A stretch of DNA of 33,076 nt from positions 1-33,076 of IMG/VR virus record IMGVR_UViG_3300044611_000133; one strand, 5' to 3'. This document shows positions 15,765 through 25,081 of the stretch, in pieces. Positions within the stretch are counted from its first letter, which is position 1. Each line of letters begins with the position of its first letter. The stretch comes from a virus. The translations under genes and the position numbers were made by a program. The notes under the pieces were generated by a model. That model was given only the letters and a program-made list of their open reading frames with translations. It was not told the DNA's origin and made no database searches.

Positions 15765-16033
15765 TATTTCATTTTTTTAGCACCACCTTTTTTCATCATA
15801 CCTGGTCTCATAGAAGTACCATACATAGCTTTAGGAACTGCAGTTTTAGGAGCTTTAGAAGTTCCACCTGAACGTCCTTTAGCTACTTTAGATGCAGAAA
15901 CTTTAGCATTCTCTCCAGAGATAACACCTTTAGATCCAGGAGTTTTATCTGCAGAAACTTTAGTATTAGCATTTACCATACCACCAGCTTTCATCATTGA
16001 TTTGCCATACATGGCTTTTGCTATTTTTTTCAT
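15764..16033 (-). CDS. Small basic protein 1 of cluster (89 aa), MxxGG motifs
   Basis: 89 residues, Lys/Gly/Ser/Ala-rich with few acidic residues. It opens MKKIAKAMYGKSMMKAGGMV and ends with the related phrase KAMYGTSMRPGMMKKGGAKK, so the protein has near-repeated ends with MxxGG motifs (MKAGG, MKKGG) around a low-complexity, disordered middle (KVSADKTPGSKGVISGENAK). No known domain. It is the first of nine consecutive lysine-rich genes and is separated from the next by a one-base overlap. A DNA-condensing or capsid-lining role is a reasonable inference from charge and position. Confidence 0.6.
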   Translation of the reverse strand: MKKIAKAMYGKSMMKAGGMVNANTKVSADKTPGSKGVISGENAKVSASKVAKGRSGGTSKAPKTAVPKAMYGTSMRPGMMKKGGAKKMK

Positions 16034-16045
16034 TTTATATAATTT

Positions 16046-17071
16046 TTAAGAGTTCCACAATTTTTCAACAGAAGTTGTAAGATCCTTAAGAATATCCTCA
16101 TTAAGTGGGTTCTTTAAGTATTCTACAACATCTGATACATTTCTACCAAGTAAGCTATTAGATTTACCATGATAAATATGACCATCTGCCTTACTTATAA
16201 TATACTTAAAAAATACGGAATCTCTAACAATTGATTTAATTTTTAGTGTTTCCATATCCATATTTACTGCATCAAGGAAAGATTTAGCTGCTCTCTCTTT
16301 GTTGCTTTCTCCACCTTCACCATTTATGTAAATATCCATGTTCTCATAAATGACATCATTTGGAGTAGATTTTCTATACTGTGTGCTATTAATATCTACT
16401 ACTTTAGCAACATAGAATAGTTTTGTACTGTTTTTATCAAATAACTTCTGTAGCTCAGAAAGTGCTTTGTTACGCATTTTCTTGTACTCAGTTCTGATCA
16501 TTACAGTTTCTTCTTCTTTATCTAGATAAAACTTAGGTGGTTTAGCTTTAGATCTTGCATCATCATAGCTTTTAGCTACAATTGAAAATCCTCCAGCTTC
16601 AATAGCATAAAGTTTAATTCTATCAAAAGGATCTTTAGGATCAAGATAAACTGGCTCATTACCACATTTTATATCTATCTTGTTCCAAAAATCTTTATTA
16701 TTTGGAGTAAGTAATTTTACTTTATTCCAAAAATCTTTATCTTCTGGATCTATAACATTTGATGCTAGCTCTCTTTCTAGTTCAACAATAGCTGTTCTAA
16801 TTTCCCTTACTTTAGCTTCTCTTTGCTCAGTAGGTAAAGTTTTAATCTCAGGTGCAAATTCATTTAAACCTGTGATGTATCTAATTACTCCATTAACCTC
16901 AAGACAGGCTAATTGCTCATGATGTTTTACTCCGTCAAATAAAACTTGATCATAAGCTTCTAATCCCATATTAGCATTATTTTTATCAAAGAACGGTCTA
17001 ATAGCAATAGCTGTTTTTCTTGCGGTGGCAGCTTTATTAATTTCCACCATTGTAAATCCTGTTGTTTCCAT
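16046..17071 (-). CDS. Unknown protein downstream of the capsid gene (341 aa)
   Basis: 341 residues, mixed alpha/beta, acidic. Two copies of a KDFWNK motif lie about 16 residues apart (EDKDFWNKVKLLTP and NNKDFWNKIDIKCG, near residues 110-135), an internal duplication. Other visible parts are a Lys/Glu-rich helix (EYKKMRNKALSELQKLFDKN) and a C-terminal segment with YLKNPLNEDILKDL. I do not recognise a family. Position directly after the capsid gene suggests a capsid accessory or head-completion protein. The gene starts after a 77-base gap that contains the capsid terminator and no clear promoter. Confidence 0.6.
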   Translation of the reverse strand: METTGFTMVEINKAATARKTAIAIRPFFDKNNANMGLEAYDQVLFDGVKHHEQLACLEVNGVIRYITGLNEFAPEIKTLPTEQREAKVREIRTAIVELERELASNVIDPEDKDFWNKVKLLTPNNKDFWNKIDIKCGNEPVYLDPKDPFDRIKLYAIEAGGFSIVAKSYDDARSKAKPPKFYLDKEEETVMIRTEYKKMRNKALSELQKLFDKNSTKLFYVAKVVDINSTQYRKSTPNDVIYENMDIYINGEGGESNKERAAKSFLDAVNMDMETLKIKSIVRDSVFFKYIISKADGHIYHGKSNSLLGRNVSDVVEYLKNPLNEDILKDLTTSVEKLWNS

Positions 17072-17105
17072 GTTTTTTGTTGGTTTAAGTTTTTAAAAAA
17101 ATAAG

Positions 17106-17136
17106 TAAAAAGAGGGAGCTGTTACCCTCCCTCTTA
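17106..17136 (-). terminator. Rho-independent terminator after the major capsid gene
   Basis: On the minus strand AAGAGGGAG pairs with CTCCCTCTT around an 8-base loop (arms 17110-17118 and 17127-17135), followed by TTTTAC. It lies 13 bases past the capsid stop and would give a discrete, abundant capsid transcript with partial read-through to the next gene. Confidence 0.88.
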
Positions 17137-17148
17137 TACTCTGATCTA

Positions 17149-18768
17149 TTATAGAGAGCCACCAGTGATTGGGTTTCTCATAACAATTTTCAAGACTTTT
17201 GTAGGGTCTTTTACCCAGATAGCTGGCATTGTTTGAGACATCATCACACGGTACCCGTTGAATTGTCCAGAAGACTGGAATCCTTGAGTTCTACCCATGT
17301 AGTCCATAGTACCATTTTGATACCACCACTTCAATTGGTTATCCCAAGAAAGTTTCAACATAAAGATATTATCATTAGTGTTATCAGTGATATCAAAGAT
17401 GATAAAGCTATAAGAAGATAATGGGAAACCATCAATGATTGGGTTCTCAATATCATTTGTATGAACATTGTCAAATGCTGGGTTAAGAACAAACTTAACA
17501 TTTGCCAAGAATGGAATTACATATGAAGTATAAGCAAATCCAAAGTTCAAGTCCATACCTTTACCAGTGATAGCACCAATATCAGCAGCCTGAATTAACA
17601 AACCTGATGCAATAGCTTCTTGTCTAATGGCGTCATTAACCATACGCATACCACCCATACCAGTTTGTACAATAAGAGATCTTTTTGGATCTGGTCCTTG
17701 GAACTCAACCTTACCATTGAAGAAGTTATAGATTTCTCCACGGAATAGGTCAAGAGTAAAGTTATTTTTGTTGTATACTCTTTTGAACGCATTGTTCAAT
17801 TGTTGCCAAAGTCCAACAGACAATCTAATATCATCTGGACCATCTTGCTTAACTCTACCTCCTTGTCCCCACATTAAGTAAGTCTCAATGTCAGTTGCAA
17901 TTTTAGAAAGGTGAGCTGCTTCCATATTTGTCAAGAAAGTTCTAGACAAATCTCCGTTATCAAATGCTTTTTTAACAGCATCTTTACCCATAACTTTAAC
18001 CATATCTTCTAGAGATGTGATTGAAGGATCAGTAACATTTTTGTCAAATGTTCTCCAGATCTCAGTTACAGGAACTGTACCATCTGCATTCATACCACCT
18101 TTGATCATTAAGTCTGCTCTAGAAGAGATAGAATAATGTACGTGAGCCTCAGCACCACCAACAAAGTTATAGTATTCACGGAAACCTGCTTGAGTAATGA
18201 TGTCAGAGAATCTTTCACCATATTCACCTCTTGCAGAACCTTTTCTAAACATTCTAGTTCCATTAGCTAAATACTTGTTTTCCAAGAATTTAGTGTTGTC
18301 ATTATTTACAAGTTGAACAGTGTAAATATAACCATTACCTAAAGGAAGAATGTCTTCATCTGTAATGTACATCTCAACCCCATTGTATTTGTCATAAGTG
18401 ATGATATCACCATGTCCAAATTCTCTGCGGCTTAATTTAATTTTGAAGCTTGTTCCATCAATACCTTTAAAAGTATTAAGTGGTTCAATGTCTTCAAGTA
18501 CATATGGAAGATCTGTAGAGACAGGAGTCTGCCACTTATACTCTCCACGAGCATTGTCTACCATAATTACATTTTTGCCACCAAAGCTAGAAAGCTGGTA
18601 AAGGGGCATTTCTACTTTTTGAGCCATAGCCCAAAGGTCTACTGGACCTAAATCCATAGGTTCAGCATCTTTTAACATATTCACTAAGTGATAAGAGTCT
18701 ACATGCGATGAAGCTTGGTAGGCTGTATCTCTTAGGAATATCCCATTGTTTAAAATTGGAGTTGCCAT
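17149..18768 (-). CDS. Major capsid protein (HK97-type fold, crAss-like)
   Basis: 539 residues. Position (after portal and scaffold) and sequence character support a crAss-like major capsid protein: the N-terminus (TPILNNGIFLRDTAYQASSH) followed by an extended arm, long mixed alpha/beta middle with RREFGHGDIITYDKYNG, GARGEY-type loops (KGSARGEYGERFSDIITQAG), and a C-terminal part with SFIIFDITDNTNDNIFMLKL and VKDPTKVLKIVMRNPITGGS. It forms the icosahedral shell. Codons look better chosen (more C/G third positions) than in neighbours, fitting high expression, and a strong terminator follows. It is 29 bases from the scaffold stop. Confidence 0.87.
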   Translation of the reverse strand: MATPILNNGIFLRDTAYQASSHVDSYHLVNMLKDAEPMDLGPVDLWAMAQKVEMPLYQLSSFGGKNVIMVDNARGEYKWQTPVSTDLPYVLEDIEPLNTFKGIDGTSFKIKLSRREFGHGDIITYDKYNGVEMYITDEDILPLGNGYIYTVQLVNNDNTKFLENKYLANGTRMFRKGSARGEYGERFSDIITQAGFREYYNFVGGAEAHVHYSISSRADLMIKGGMNADGTVPVTEIWRTFDKNVTDPSITSLEDMVKVMGKDAVKKAFDNGDLSRTFLTNMEAAHLSKIATDIETYLMWGQGGRVKQDGPDDIRLSVGLWQQLNNAFKRVYNKNNFTLDLFRGEIYNFFNGKVEFQGPDPKRSLIVQTGMGGMRMVNDAIRQEAIASGLLIQAADIGAITGKGMDLNFGFAYTSYVIPFLANVKFVLNPAFDNVHTNDIENPIIDGFPLSSYSFIIFDITDNTNDNIFMLKLSWDNQLKWWYQNGTMDYMGRTQGFQSSGQFNGYRVMMSQTMPAIWVKDPTKVLKIVMRNPITGGSL

Positions 18769-18796
18769 TTGATATATTAATTTAAATTGTTACTAA

Positions 18797-20038
18797 TTAA
18801 AATCTCTTGAAGAAACCTCCTCTTGAGATTGTTTTTTGTGGTTTACTTGTTTTTGTTTTATAATCATATTCTCTTTCTTCATTTACAGAAGAAGTAATTT
18901 TTCTAGATTGTTCAGTTTTTAATTGTCTTACTGTTTTCTCTACTGCTTGTTTACTACCCTGTTCTTTAACTTTACTTTTGTATCCATTAGGATCAGCAAG
19001 TAACCAAAGAGCTTCTGCAATTAAATCATGTCTTGGCTCTACAAACTGATACTTTTCTAAAAGGTGGCCTAATAAGTTTGTAGGCTTACCAGAAATAGAT
19101 GGATAGTTAGGTTGTATTAATCCAGAGTATAATAATCCTTGAACTCTTTTATCTAATTTAATACCACCAATCTCACCACCTATAAGAGTGTTATATACAT
19201 TGTCTGTATACTGTCTAGCTGCTTCTTCCTGCTGTTCTTTTCTTACTTCTTGTTCTGCAAGTTGTCTAGCAACTATTTCTTCTTGCATTCTATCTAATTT
19301 TGGCTTAAACTGATTAGCTTTTTGTTGAAGCTTATCCATGTCTTTCCAGTCATTGATTTCATTTTCTATCTCATCTGGTGTTCCAAAATTTGTAGCATAT
19401 AAGTATTGTCTTGCAATTTCAGCCTGATCATACTCATCATTTGGATCTAGTTGCCTCATCTCTTCTACTTGAGCAAGAGTTCTAAACAAACCTTTAAGGT
19501 CTGTACCACCATCTGCTACATACTTAGCTGCATATTGAAGTTCCTCTGGTAAAGATTGAAAAAATTCTTTTGGTGTATTTTCTCTAACTGCATTTTCTCT
19601 TTCTTGAAAATTTGCTTCAAAAAGTTCACGGAAATCTTTTGTAGTATATTCTTCCAATGGTTTATCATCATCAAAAGGTACTAAAGATCCTTCCTCAATC
19701 ATTTTTTGTGCTAATTCAGCAAGACCAGATTTATCAATTTTTGGTCTACCTTTATTACCAGCATCTTCTTCTTGAGTAATTAAACTATCTAGCTCAGCTA
19801 TAGTTTCTTCTACTTCTTCTTTCTTTGCTACTTCTTCTTTAGAAGTAGGCTTGTCAAGGAACGTTGTGTCTACTGTTTCTTTAGAAAACATAGACTTAGG
19901 TTTTTCTTCATCTGCTGGAAGCATAACATTTTCTGCTCCCGGCATGCCAAACATCTCATCAATGTTTACATCTATTTGCTCTACTCTTGTAGAGTCTTGT
20001 ACCTGATCTTTTTCAGGTCCTTTTTCTAATTCACTCAT
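18797..20038 (-). CDS. Probable scaffold protein
   Basis: 413 residues between portal and major capsid genes, which is the usual scaffold position. The first 150 residues are acidic and low in complexity (EEKPKSMFSKETVDTTFLDK, KEEVAKKEEVEETIAELDS). Residues about 215-280 are a helical coiled coil (LQQKANQFKPKLDRMQEEIV). The C-terminal 50 residues are basic (VKEQGSKQAVEKTVRQLKTE then RGGFFKRF), as in scaffolds that bind the inner capsid surface. This charge layout and position support scaffolding; no protease motif is visible in it. Other functions, such as an inner-core protein, cannot be excluded. Confidence 0.68.
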   Translation of the reverse strand: MSELEKGPEKDQVQDSTRVEQIDVNIDEMFGMPGAENVMLPADEEKPKSMFSKETVDTTFLDKPTSKEEVAKKEEVEETIAELDSLITQEEDAGNKGRPKIDKSGLAELAQKMIEEGSLVPFDDDKPLEEYTTKDFRELFEANFQERENAVRENTPKEFFQSLPEELQYAAKYVADGGTDLKGLFRTLAQVEEMRQLDPNDEYDQAEIARQYLYATNFGTPDEIENEINDWKDMDKLQQKANQFKPKLDRMQEEIVARQLAEQEVRKEQQEEAARQYTDNVYNTLIGGEIGGIKLDKRVQGLLYSGLIQPNYPSISGKPTNLLGHLLEKYQFVEPRHDLIAEALWLLADPNGYKSKVKEQGSKQAVEKTVRQLKTEQSRKITSSVNEEREYDYKTKTSKPQKTISRGGFFKRF

Positions 20039-20058
20039 CTTTGTTGGTTTTGTTTATA

Positions 20059-20073
20059 ATTTAATATACTAAA
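20059..20073 (-). promoter_or_regulatory. Putative promoter element (TTTAGTATATTAAAT)
   Basis: In the 91-base gap between portal and scaffold genes, the minus strand has TTTAGTATATTAAAT, about 20 bases before the scaffold start. The same TAGTATAT core is present upstream of four other genes. It would raise capsid and scaffold expression independently of the portal. No other gene is visible in the gap. Confidence 0.45.
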
Positions 20074-20129
20074 TAAACTTCAAAAATTTATCACTTTGAA
20101 ATTAATTTTTCGCACTATATAGCTAAGTA

Positions 20130-22877
20130 TTATTTTTCCTTTTTATTCTTTTGAGAATCAAATCTATTTTTATTCTCTTTAGCTATCTCTAATTGCCTAT
20201 CTGCAATCTCTTTTTGTGCTTGAATCTTTTCTCTTTCAATATCCATCTTTTGATTTTGTCTGTAGTTTTCATTTACTTGCTTCTCTCTTTGAATATTAGT
20301 TTGTTCTTGATATTGTTCAGATGATCTTATTTCTTTCATTGCATCAGCATAATCTGACATTTCATTTTTATTTACATCAGCCATAGATCCATAACCTGCT
20401 GCTCTAATTTCTGCAACTAAGATATCTCTTTGTCTATCTTTTTCTTTTTCCATTGCTTGAGCATCAAGTTTCATTTTTTCAGTTTCTTGCTGTGCTTGTA
20501 TTTGCTGTTGTTGCAACTGTTGTGCTTGTTGCATTTCTTGCTGTTTTTGTTGTTGTAATTTATCTTCTGAGAATTTAAGAGCATTATTAAGTTCAGCAAT
20601 AGAGTCTGACTGTACAATCTTACCAAGATCATAGATAGATGCTCCGGTGGTATTATTTTGCATAGCCATTTGTTTCAATTGCTCAAGTATTGATCTATGG
20701 TTTGCAGTTGTACTACAGAATATATTTAGATCCCTCATTAAAAGATCAGTACCATTTATTTCAAAATTAACTTTTTCATCTGCTGTAGATGTGTATGTTA
20801 ATCTTGTAGATGGTTTTGTAGAGTTATAGTATTGTGCTAAGTCAGTTCTCATTTGATGAACCCTAGGCATTAAATAATCACAATGTTGTATAAAGAATAC
20901 TTCTGTTTGTGCATATGATGCTGCAGCAGCTTGTTCAATACCAGTTGCTGTCATTTGAGATAACTGTTGACCCATTCTTTGTGGATTAACCCCAATTACT
21001 TCATATGCTTGTTGTTTAAAGTGATTAGCTAACTGTATCCTAGACATTAATCTTTCTGTTTGAGATAGATCAAGCTTTTGAAAATGCTGGAAGTTTAATG
21101 CATTCTCTGTATTTGTAATAGATGTATCTAAAGGTAACATCTGAAAGTTCTTCATTGCAACATATGCTTTAGCATAGTTTCCTTTACCCCAGTCTTCTCC
21201 AAGAGAATGTTTAGGTAGAGTATTCTGATCAAGCATAATAATAGTACCTAACTCATCTACTAAGATATCTGCAATCTGATTGTTTACAATATTATATCCA
21301 ATCTGATATGGTTTCATTAAGTCAATAAGTGCTGTAGATTTTGTATTTCTATCTGAGAATACAGAACCTTCTACAGGAAGTTTGCAACCATACAAGCTTT
21401 GATCACCTTTAAATTGAAACTTAAGTGGTCCAATTTTATTCTTTTGAATTCCAATATAAATAGGAGAAAAACCTCCAGGATTATTCATACCCCAGAAAGA
21501 TGGAATATTTGGTCCAATTTTAATTCCTCCCCAAACTTCATTAATCCAGATCCAATCTATATGCTCTCCAAATACTAAGTTATCTTTATTTTTATTTTTA
21601 AATAATCTAGTGTCATATATTGGTTTATCTGTTACTTCATACTCTTCTGTAATTATTTCATTAATTACTTCTCCTGAATCAGTAATTTTTGTAAGGTGCC
21701 CTACTCTTTTCTGAGACTTCCAGTATGCTTGGGTTACTCTCAATAAATAAGCTGTACCTTGATCAAAGTAATCTTCACCTTGTGAAAGTATTTGATTTAT
21801 AATATCTCCACCATCAGTAATTGAGTTTGCAACTGCTGTAGTATATTGTCTATATGCAAGAGAAGGCATATTAACATTCCACTCATGAGATTTTGTACCA
21901 TCATAATATGTACCGTCATTTTGATAACCACCAACTATATAACCACCTGATCTAATAGGATATATTGCTTCAAGAGCTTTTAACTGCTCCTCACTCATGA
22001 TATACCCAAACTTATCTATTACATCTGACACAGTGAACATGTCTATTTTACCAACCCAGTTACCTTGAGAAATATATCTTACATCTGGTGATTTGTGATA
22101 GAAAGTAACTACTGGATTCCAAAGCTCTACTTCATAATCATCTTCCATCATTTGAAAATGCCAGAATTCTCTATCTGTAATAAGCATATCTCTAAATGCT
22201 CTTTCTTCTAACTCATCCATTTTAAATCTTTCAACATCTACTTTATGTTGATGTGAAGACCACTGCTCTATCATTGATCTATAGTCTTTCTTAAAGAACT
22301 GTTCAATTTCAGGAAGTGTTTTTAAATTTTCAGGTGAAAGTTGTTGTTGTGCTTCTTCTGAACTAGGATCTAATCCTTGTTCAAGTAGTGCTGTAGCTAT
22401 TTTTAATTGTGCATCTGCTAAAAGAGTTTCTTCTACCATTTTTCTTTTTTCTTCTAGCATCTCATTGTATGAGAACTCATCTACTGCACGGTAAGTTAGT
22501 TTAGTAGATCTTTTAGCAAATTCTGCTACAAGAACATTAATAACATTTGGAATAATAGGATAGAACTTTAATTCTAATGCTGTAGCTTCTTCTCTTGTTA
22601 ATAGCTCTACTATGTCTCTATATTCATTGTTTTCTTCAATGATATAATCTGATCTGTCAATAATACCTTTTGCAAGTTTGTAGTTTTTCATTAACCTTCT
22701 TGCATTTCTTCTTATTTGTTTAAGACCATTCCATTCTAACCAGTCCAAATTCCAAGCAGCCCACTCTTCATTTTTATCTTTTTTAGATAAAAATTGTAAA
22801 GGTTGGGTAATACTACCCATCCTATTTTGTTCTGTTTTAGCTCCTTTTTTTAACTGTAATGCGTTATATACTTGCAT
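20130..22877 (-). CDS. Portal protein with Gln-rich coiled-coil C-terminus
   Basis: 915 residues. It follows TerL directly and precedes the scaffold and capsid genes, the usual portal position. The N-terminal 760 residues form the portal core, with a long helical N-terminus, a region of beta strands (DYEVELWNPVVTFYHKSP) and the helix motif IGVNPQRMGQQLSQMTATGIEQ at about 640, which is typical of crAss-like and P22-like portals. The last 150 residues are Gln/Lys/Glu-rich helix (QQQKQQEMQQAQQLQQQQ), a coiled coil that may form the barrel inside the capsid. The dodecameric portal is the site of DNA entry and exit and nucleates capsid assembly. Confidence 0.85.
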   Translation of the reverse strand: MQVYNALQLKKGAKTEQNRMGSITQPLQFLSKKDKNEEWAAWNLDWLEWNGLKQIRRNARRLMKNYKLAKGIIDRSDYIIEENNEYRDIVELLTREEATALELKFYPIIPNVINVLVAEFAKRSTKLTYRAVDEFSYNEMLEEKRKMVEETLLADAQLKIATALLEQGLDPSSEEAQQQLSPENLKTLPEIEQFFKKDYRSMIEQWSSHQHKVDVERFKMDELEERAFRDMLITDREFWHFQMMEDDYEVELWNPVVTFYHKSPDVRYISQGNWVGKIDMFTVSDVIDKFGYIMSEEQLKALEAIYPIRSGGYIVGGYQNDGTYYDGTKSHEWNVNMPSLAYRQYTTAVANSITDGGDIINQILSQGEDYFDQGTAYLLRVTQAYWKSQKRVGHLTKITDSGEVINEIITEEYEVTDKPIYDTRLFKNKNKDNLVFGEHIDWIWINEVWGGIKIGPNIPSFWGMNNPGGFSPIYIGIQKNKIGPLKFQFKGDQSLYGCKLPVEGSVFSDRNTKSTALIDLMKPYQIGYNIVNNQIADILVDELGTIIMLDQNTLPKHSLGEDWGKGNYAKAYVAMKNFQMLPLDTSITNTENALNFQHFQKLDLSQTERLMSRIQLANHFKQQAYEVIGVNPQRMGQQLSQMTATGIEQAAAASYAQTEVFFIQHCDYLMPRVHQMRTDLAQYYNSTKPSTRLTYTSTADEKVNFEINGTDLLMRDLNIFCSTTANHRSILEQLKQMAMQNNTTGASIYDLGKIVQSDSIAELNNALKFSEDKLQQQKQQEMQQAQQLQQQQIQAQQETEKMKLDAQAMEKEKDRQRDILVAEIRAAGYGSMADVNKNEMSDYADAMKEIRSSEQYQEQTNIQREKQVNENYRQNQKMDIEREKIQAQKEIADRQLEIAKENKNRFDSQKNKKEK

Positions 22878-22879
22878 AG

Positions 22880-25081
22880 TTATTTTATATTTTTAAATGG
22901 TGATTTTTTAAATACTGAACCATTTGTTAATCTACCGTTATTACCCATATGTCTAAATGGACTACTATTTAATTTAAATAAATTTTCTGACTTTTGCAAG
23001 TTTTTGGCAGTATCATCCATAATGATTCTTTTTGCATAACCTCTATTAGATTGTTGAATTCTCATAAATGCAACAAGAGCTGTAAATGATACTAATCTAT
23101 CCACGTTCAAACCCTCTGTATATTCTTGCATTTCTTTAATTAACATAGGATCAGGTATTCTTTCTATGCCATAAATTGTCTTAACTATAGTACCATCTGT
23201 TTTAGTTACTGTATTTAATTCTTCCTTGCAATATTCAATAGCATAACTTAATAGGTGTCCTTTAAATAGATTACCTGTATTTCTCCAACCATACTCTTGG
23301 TAAACATTAGTATTAGAGCCTATATCTTTTAAGAACATAATCTGACTTTTAGGAACAAGATATCTTTGTTTCTTTCTAGATATCATGTACTGTATAAATA
23401 AAGACACGTTACTTTCTATAAGTGCCCATGCATTATACCACTCTATTATTAGTTCTAATCTCTGATGAGTTTTATTAATATCATCAAATCTACCACACCA
23501 AGCAGCTACAATTTTATCTTGTTCTATGTAAGTCTCTGATTCTGTGCCAGTATGCTTAGTTACTTGAACTGGAGCTTTCATTACATATATGGAACACAGT
23601 GATTCTGAGGTAGTTGTCTTTCCTTCAGACACCGGGTCAATAGATGCATAATACTGCCCAAATTCTGCATCTTTAATTGGTCTTTCCCATACAACAAGTG
23701 TCCCTGTTTTATCTTCTAATTTTTTAGATACAGGAAACTGCATAATTGGTAACTTATTAGTTTCTTTTACTTTAGGCTTACCATTCTCATCATAGAATAT
23801 ATCTAAGAATTCATATGCATATTCTTTCTCATCTATTCTTCTTTGTTGTGCTGCTACAAGATGTGGTGGAAATATAGATACGGATCTATGTGCAAATGCC
23901 TCTTCAATGTTTCTTGGATGCTGAGATATTCTTAACTGATAGTCTTCAGGAGATAAATCTTTTTTCCATTGCTCAAACTGTTTTTCAAGAGCTTCTAATG
24001 CATCTTCTACAAGTGAATTACCATACTCATCTATATGTGGAGGCATAGACCATTGCTCAGGAATAAACAAACCTGAGAGACCCTCTGTTCCATTTTTATC
24101 TATTAGATTTGTTTCTACTGCATAAATATCTTTAGATGTAGGATTTAATATCATATCCTTAAGTGGATTACACTGTGATAAATCTCCTACAGATCCTGCA
24201 GCTATAAACATACCAGTAGTAATTAAACCAGATCTCATTGCTGGTCTCATATATTCATAGGTCTGGTCCATCTTTGGTGCAATACCAGCTTCCTCATGAA
24301 AGAAGAATTTTACTGGACCCCCTACACCATTTGTTGGATCTTTCTCAAATGACATGCCCTGCATTGTACCCTTGAGACCTACTTCATTTTTTCTATCTCC
24401 TTTTCTTACTTCAATCTTTTGTTGCCACATCATTACCTTATGTGGAGTCATTGGTCTATACCATGCAGTGTGTTCATTTAGGAAAGCAGCATATTCATCT
24501 AAGAACTTCCATGAACCTTTCTCATTTATATAGTCTTTAAGACTTGCTCCTATCTTTAGAGTGACCCCAGCTTCAAACCAAATCTGATTTAGTAGCTTAG
24601 CCATGTGAAAATAAGAAGAAGCAATCTGTCTTTTTTTTAGAATAGCTACATGCTTATAGTTGAGCTCTGCCAATAATTCATAGAGGGCCATGTGATACTG
24701 GGCATCACGTATTTTTGCAAAGTCAAAAATTTGTTGTTCCTTATCAAATATTGGTAAGAAGTTGAGCCACATATAATAATCTCTTGTAACATACCAGGTG
24801 TTTTCTCCTGATCTATAGATAACTCCTCTTCTGCATTTAAGTTTTTGATCATCCCAGTAATTGACAAAATCTTTGGATTTAAAGGGAGAGTCGCAATAAT
24901 ATCCATTTGCTCTAAATTTTCTGGATTCAGAATTAAATAATAAACTAGTTTCATCAAAATTATATTTACCAGGTTCTTTAAAAATATCTCTTAAAAATGT
25001 AGCAAACTCTTCTCTTGAGGAAAAGTCTGTAATTGTCCAAGTTCCATTATCATAAGTAGGTATGTTTTCAAATATCTCCAT
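22880..25081 (-). CDS. terL: Terminase large subunit (TerL)
   Basis: 733 residues. The ATPase half holds an adenine-binding and Walker A-like segment at about 146-160 (VAILKKRQIASSYFHM), which deviates from the classical GKT/S, and a Walker B at about 257-266 (VKFFFHEEAG) with the catalytic Glu264 next to it. A coupling motif TTGMFIAAGSVGD is at about 288-300. The nuclease half has its acidic residues at D482 (YYASIDPVSEG), about E556 (ALIESN) and D661 (GLNVDRLVSF), the RNase H-like trio of TerL. It forms the packaging motor at the portal and cuts the genome. The length is large but typical for crAss-like TerL. The portal gene follows after two bases. Confidence 0.9.
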   Translation of the reverse strand: MEIFENIPTYDNGTWTITDFSSREEFATFLRDIFKEPGKYNFDETSLLFNSESRKFRANGYYCDSPFKSKDFVNYWDDQKLKCRRGVIYRSGENTWYVTRDYYMWLNFLPIFDKEQQIFDFAKIRDAQYHMALYELLAELNYKHVAILKKRQIASSYFHMAKLLNQIWFEAGVTLKIGASLKDYINEKGSWKFLDEYAAFLNEHTAWYRPMTPHKVMMWQQKIEVRKGDRKNEVGLKGTMQGMSFEKDPTNGVGGPVKFFFHEEAGIAPKMDQTYEYMRPAMRSGLITTGMFIAAGSVGDLSQCNPLKDMILNPTSKDIYAVETNLIDKNGTEGLSGLFIPEQWSMPPHIDEYGNSLVEDALEALEKQFEQWKKDLSPEDYQLRISQHPRNIEEAFAHRSVSIFPPHLVAAQQRRIDEKEYAYEFLDIFYDENGKPKVKETNKLPIMQFPVSKKLEDKTGTLVVWERPIKDAEFGQYYASIDPVSEGKTTTSESLCSIYVMKAPVQVTKHTGTESETYIEQDKIVAAWCGRFDDINKTHQRLELIIEWYNAWALIESNVSLFIQYMISRKKQRYLVPKSQIMFLKDIGSNTNVYQEYGWRNTGNLFKGHLLSYAIEYCKEELNTVTKTDGTIVKTIYGIERIPDPMLIKEMQEYTEGLNVDRLVSFTALVAFMRIQQSNRGYAKRIIMDDTAKNLQKSENLFKLNSSPFRHMGNNGRLTNGSVFKKSPFKNIK

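Noticed and set aside
20079-20100. Hairpin TTCAAA/TTTGAA in the portal-scaffold gap
   Set aside because: Only six A/T-rich pairs with a 10-base loop and no clear T run; too weak to call a terminator.
20130-20580. Gln-rich C-terminus of the portal as a sign of frameshift or artefact
   Set aside because: The frame is continuous, the composition suits a coiled coil, and Gln-rich portal tails are plausible for this group.
24646-24957. Minus-strand ORF of 103 codons inside TerL
   Set aside because: It is in another frame within the conserved ATPase part of TerL, where the main frame has clear motifs.
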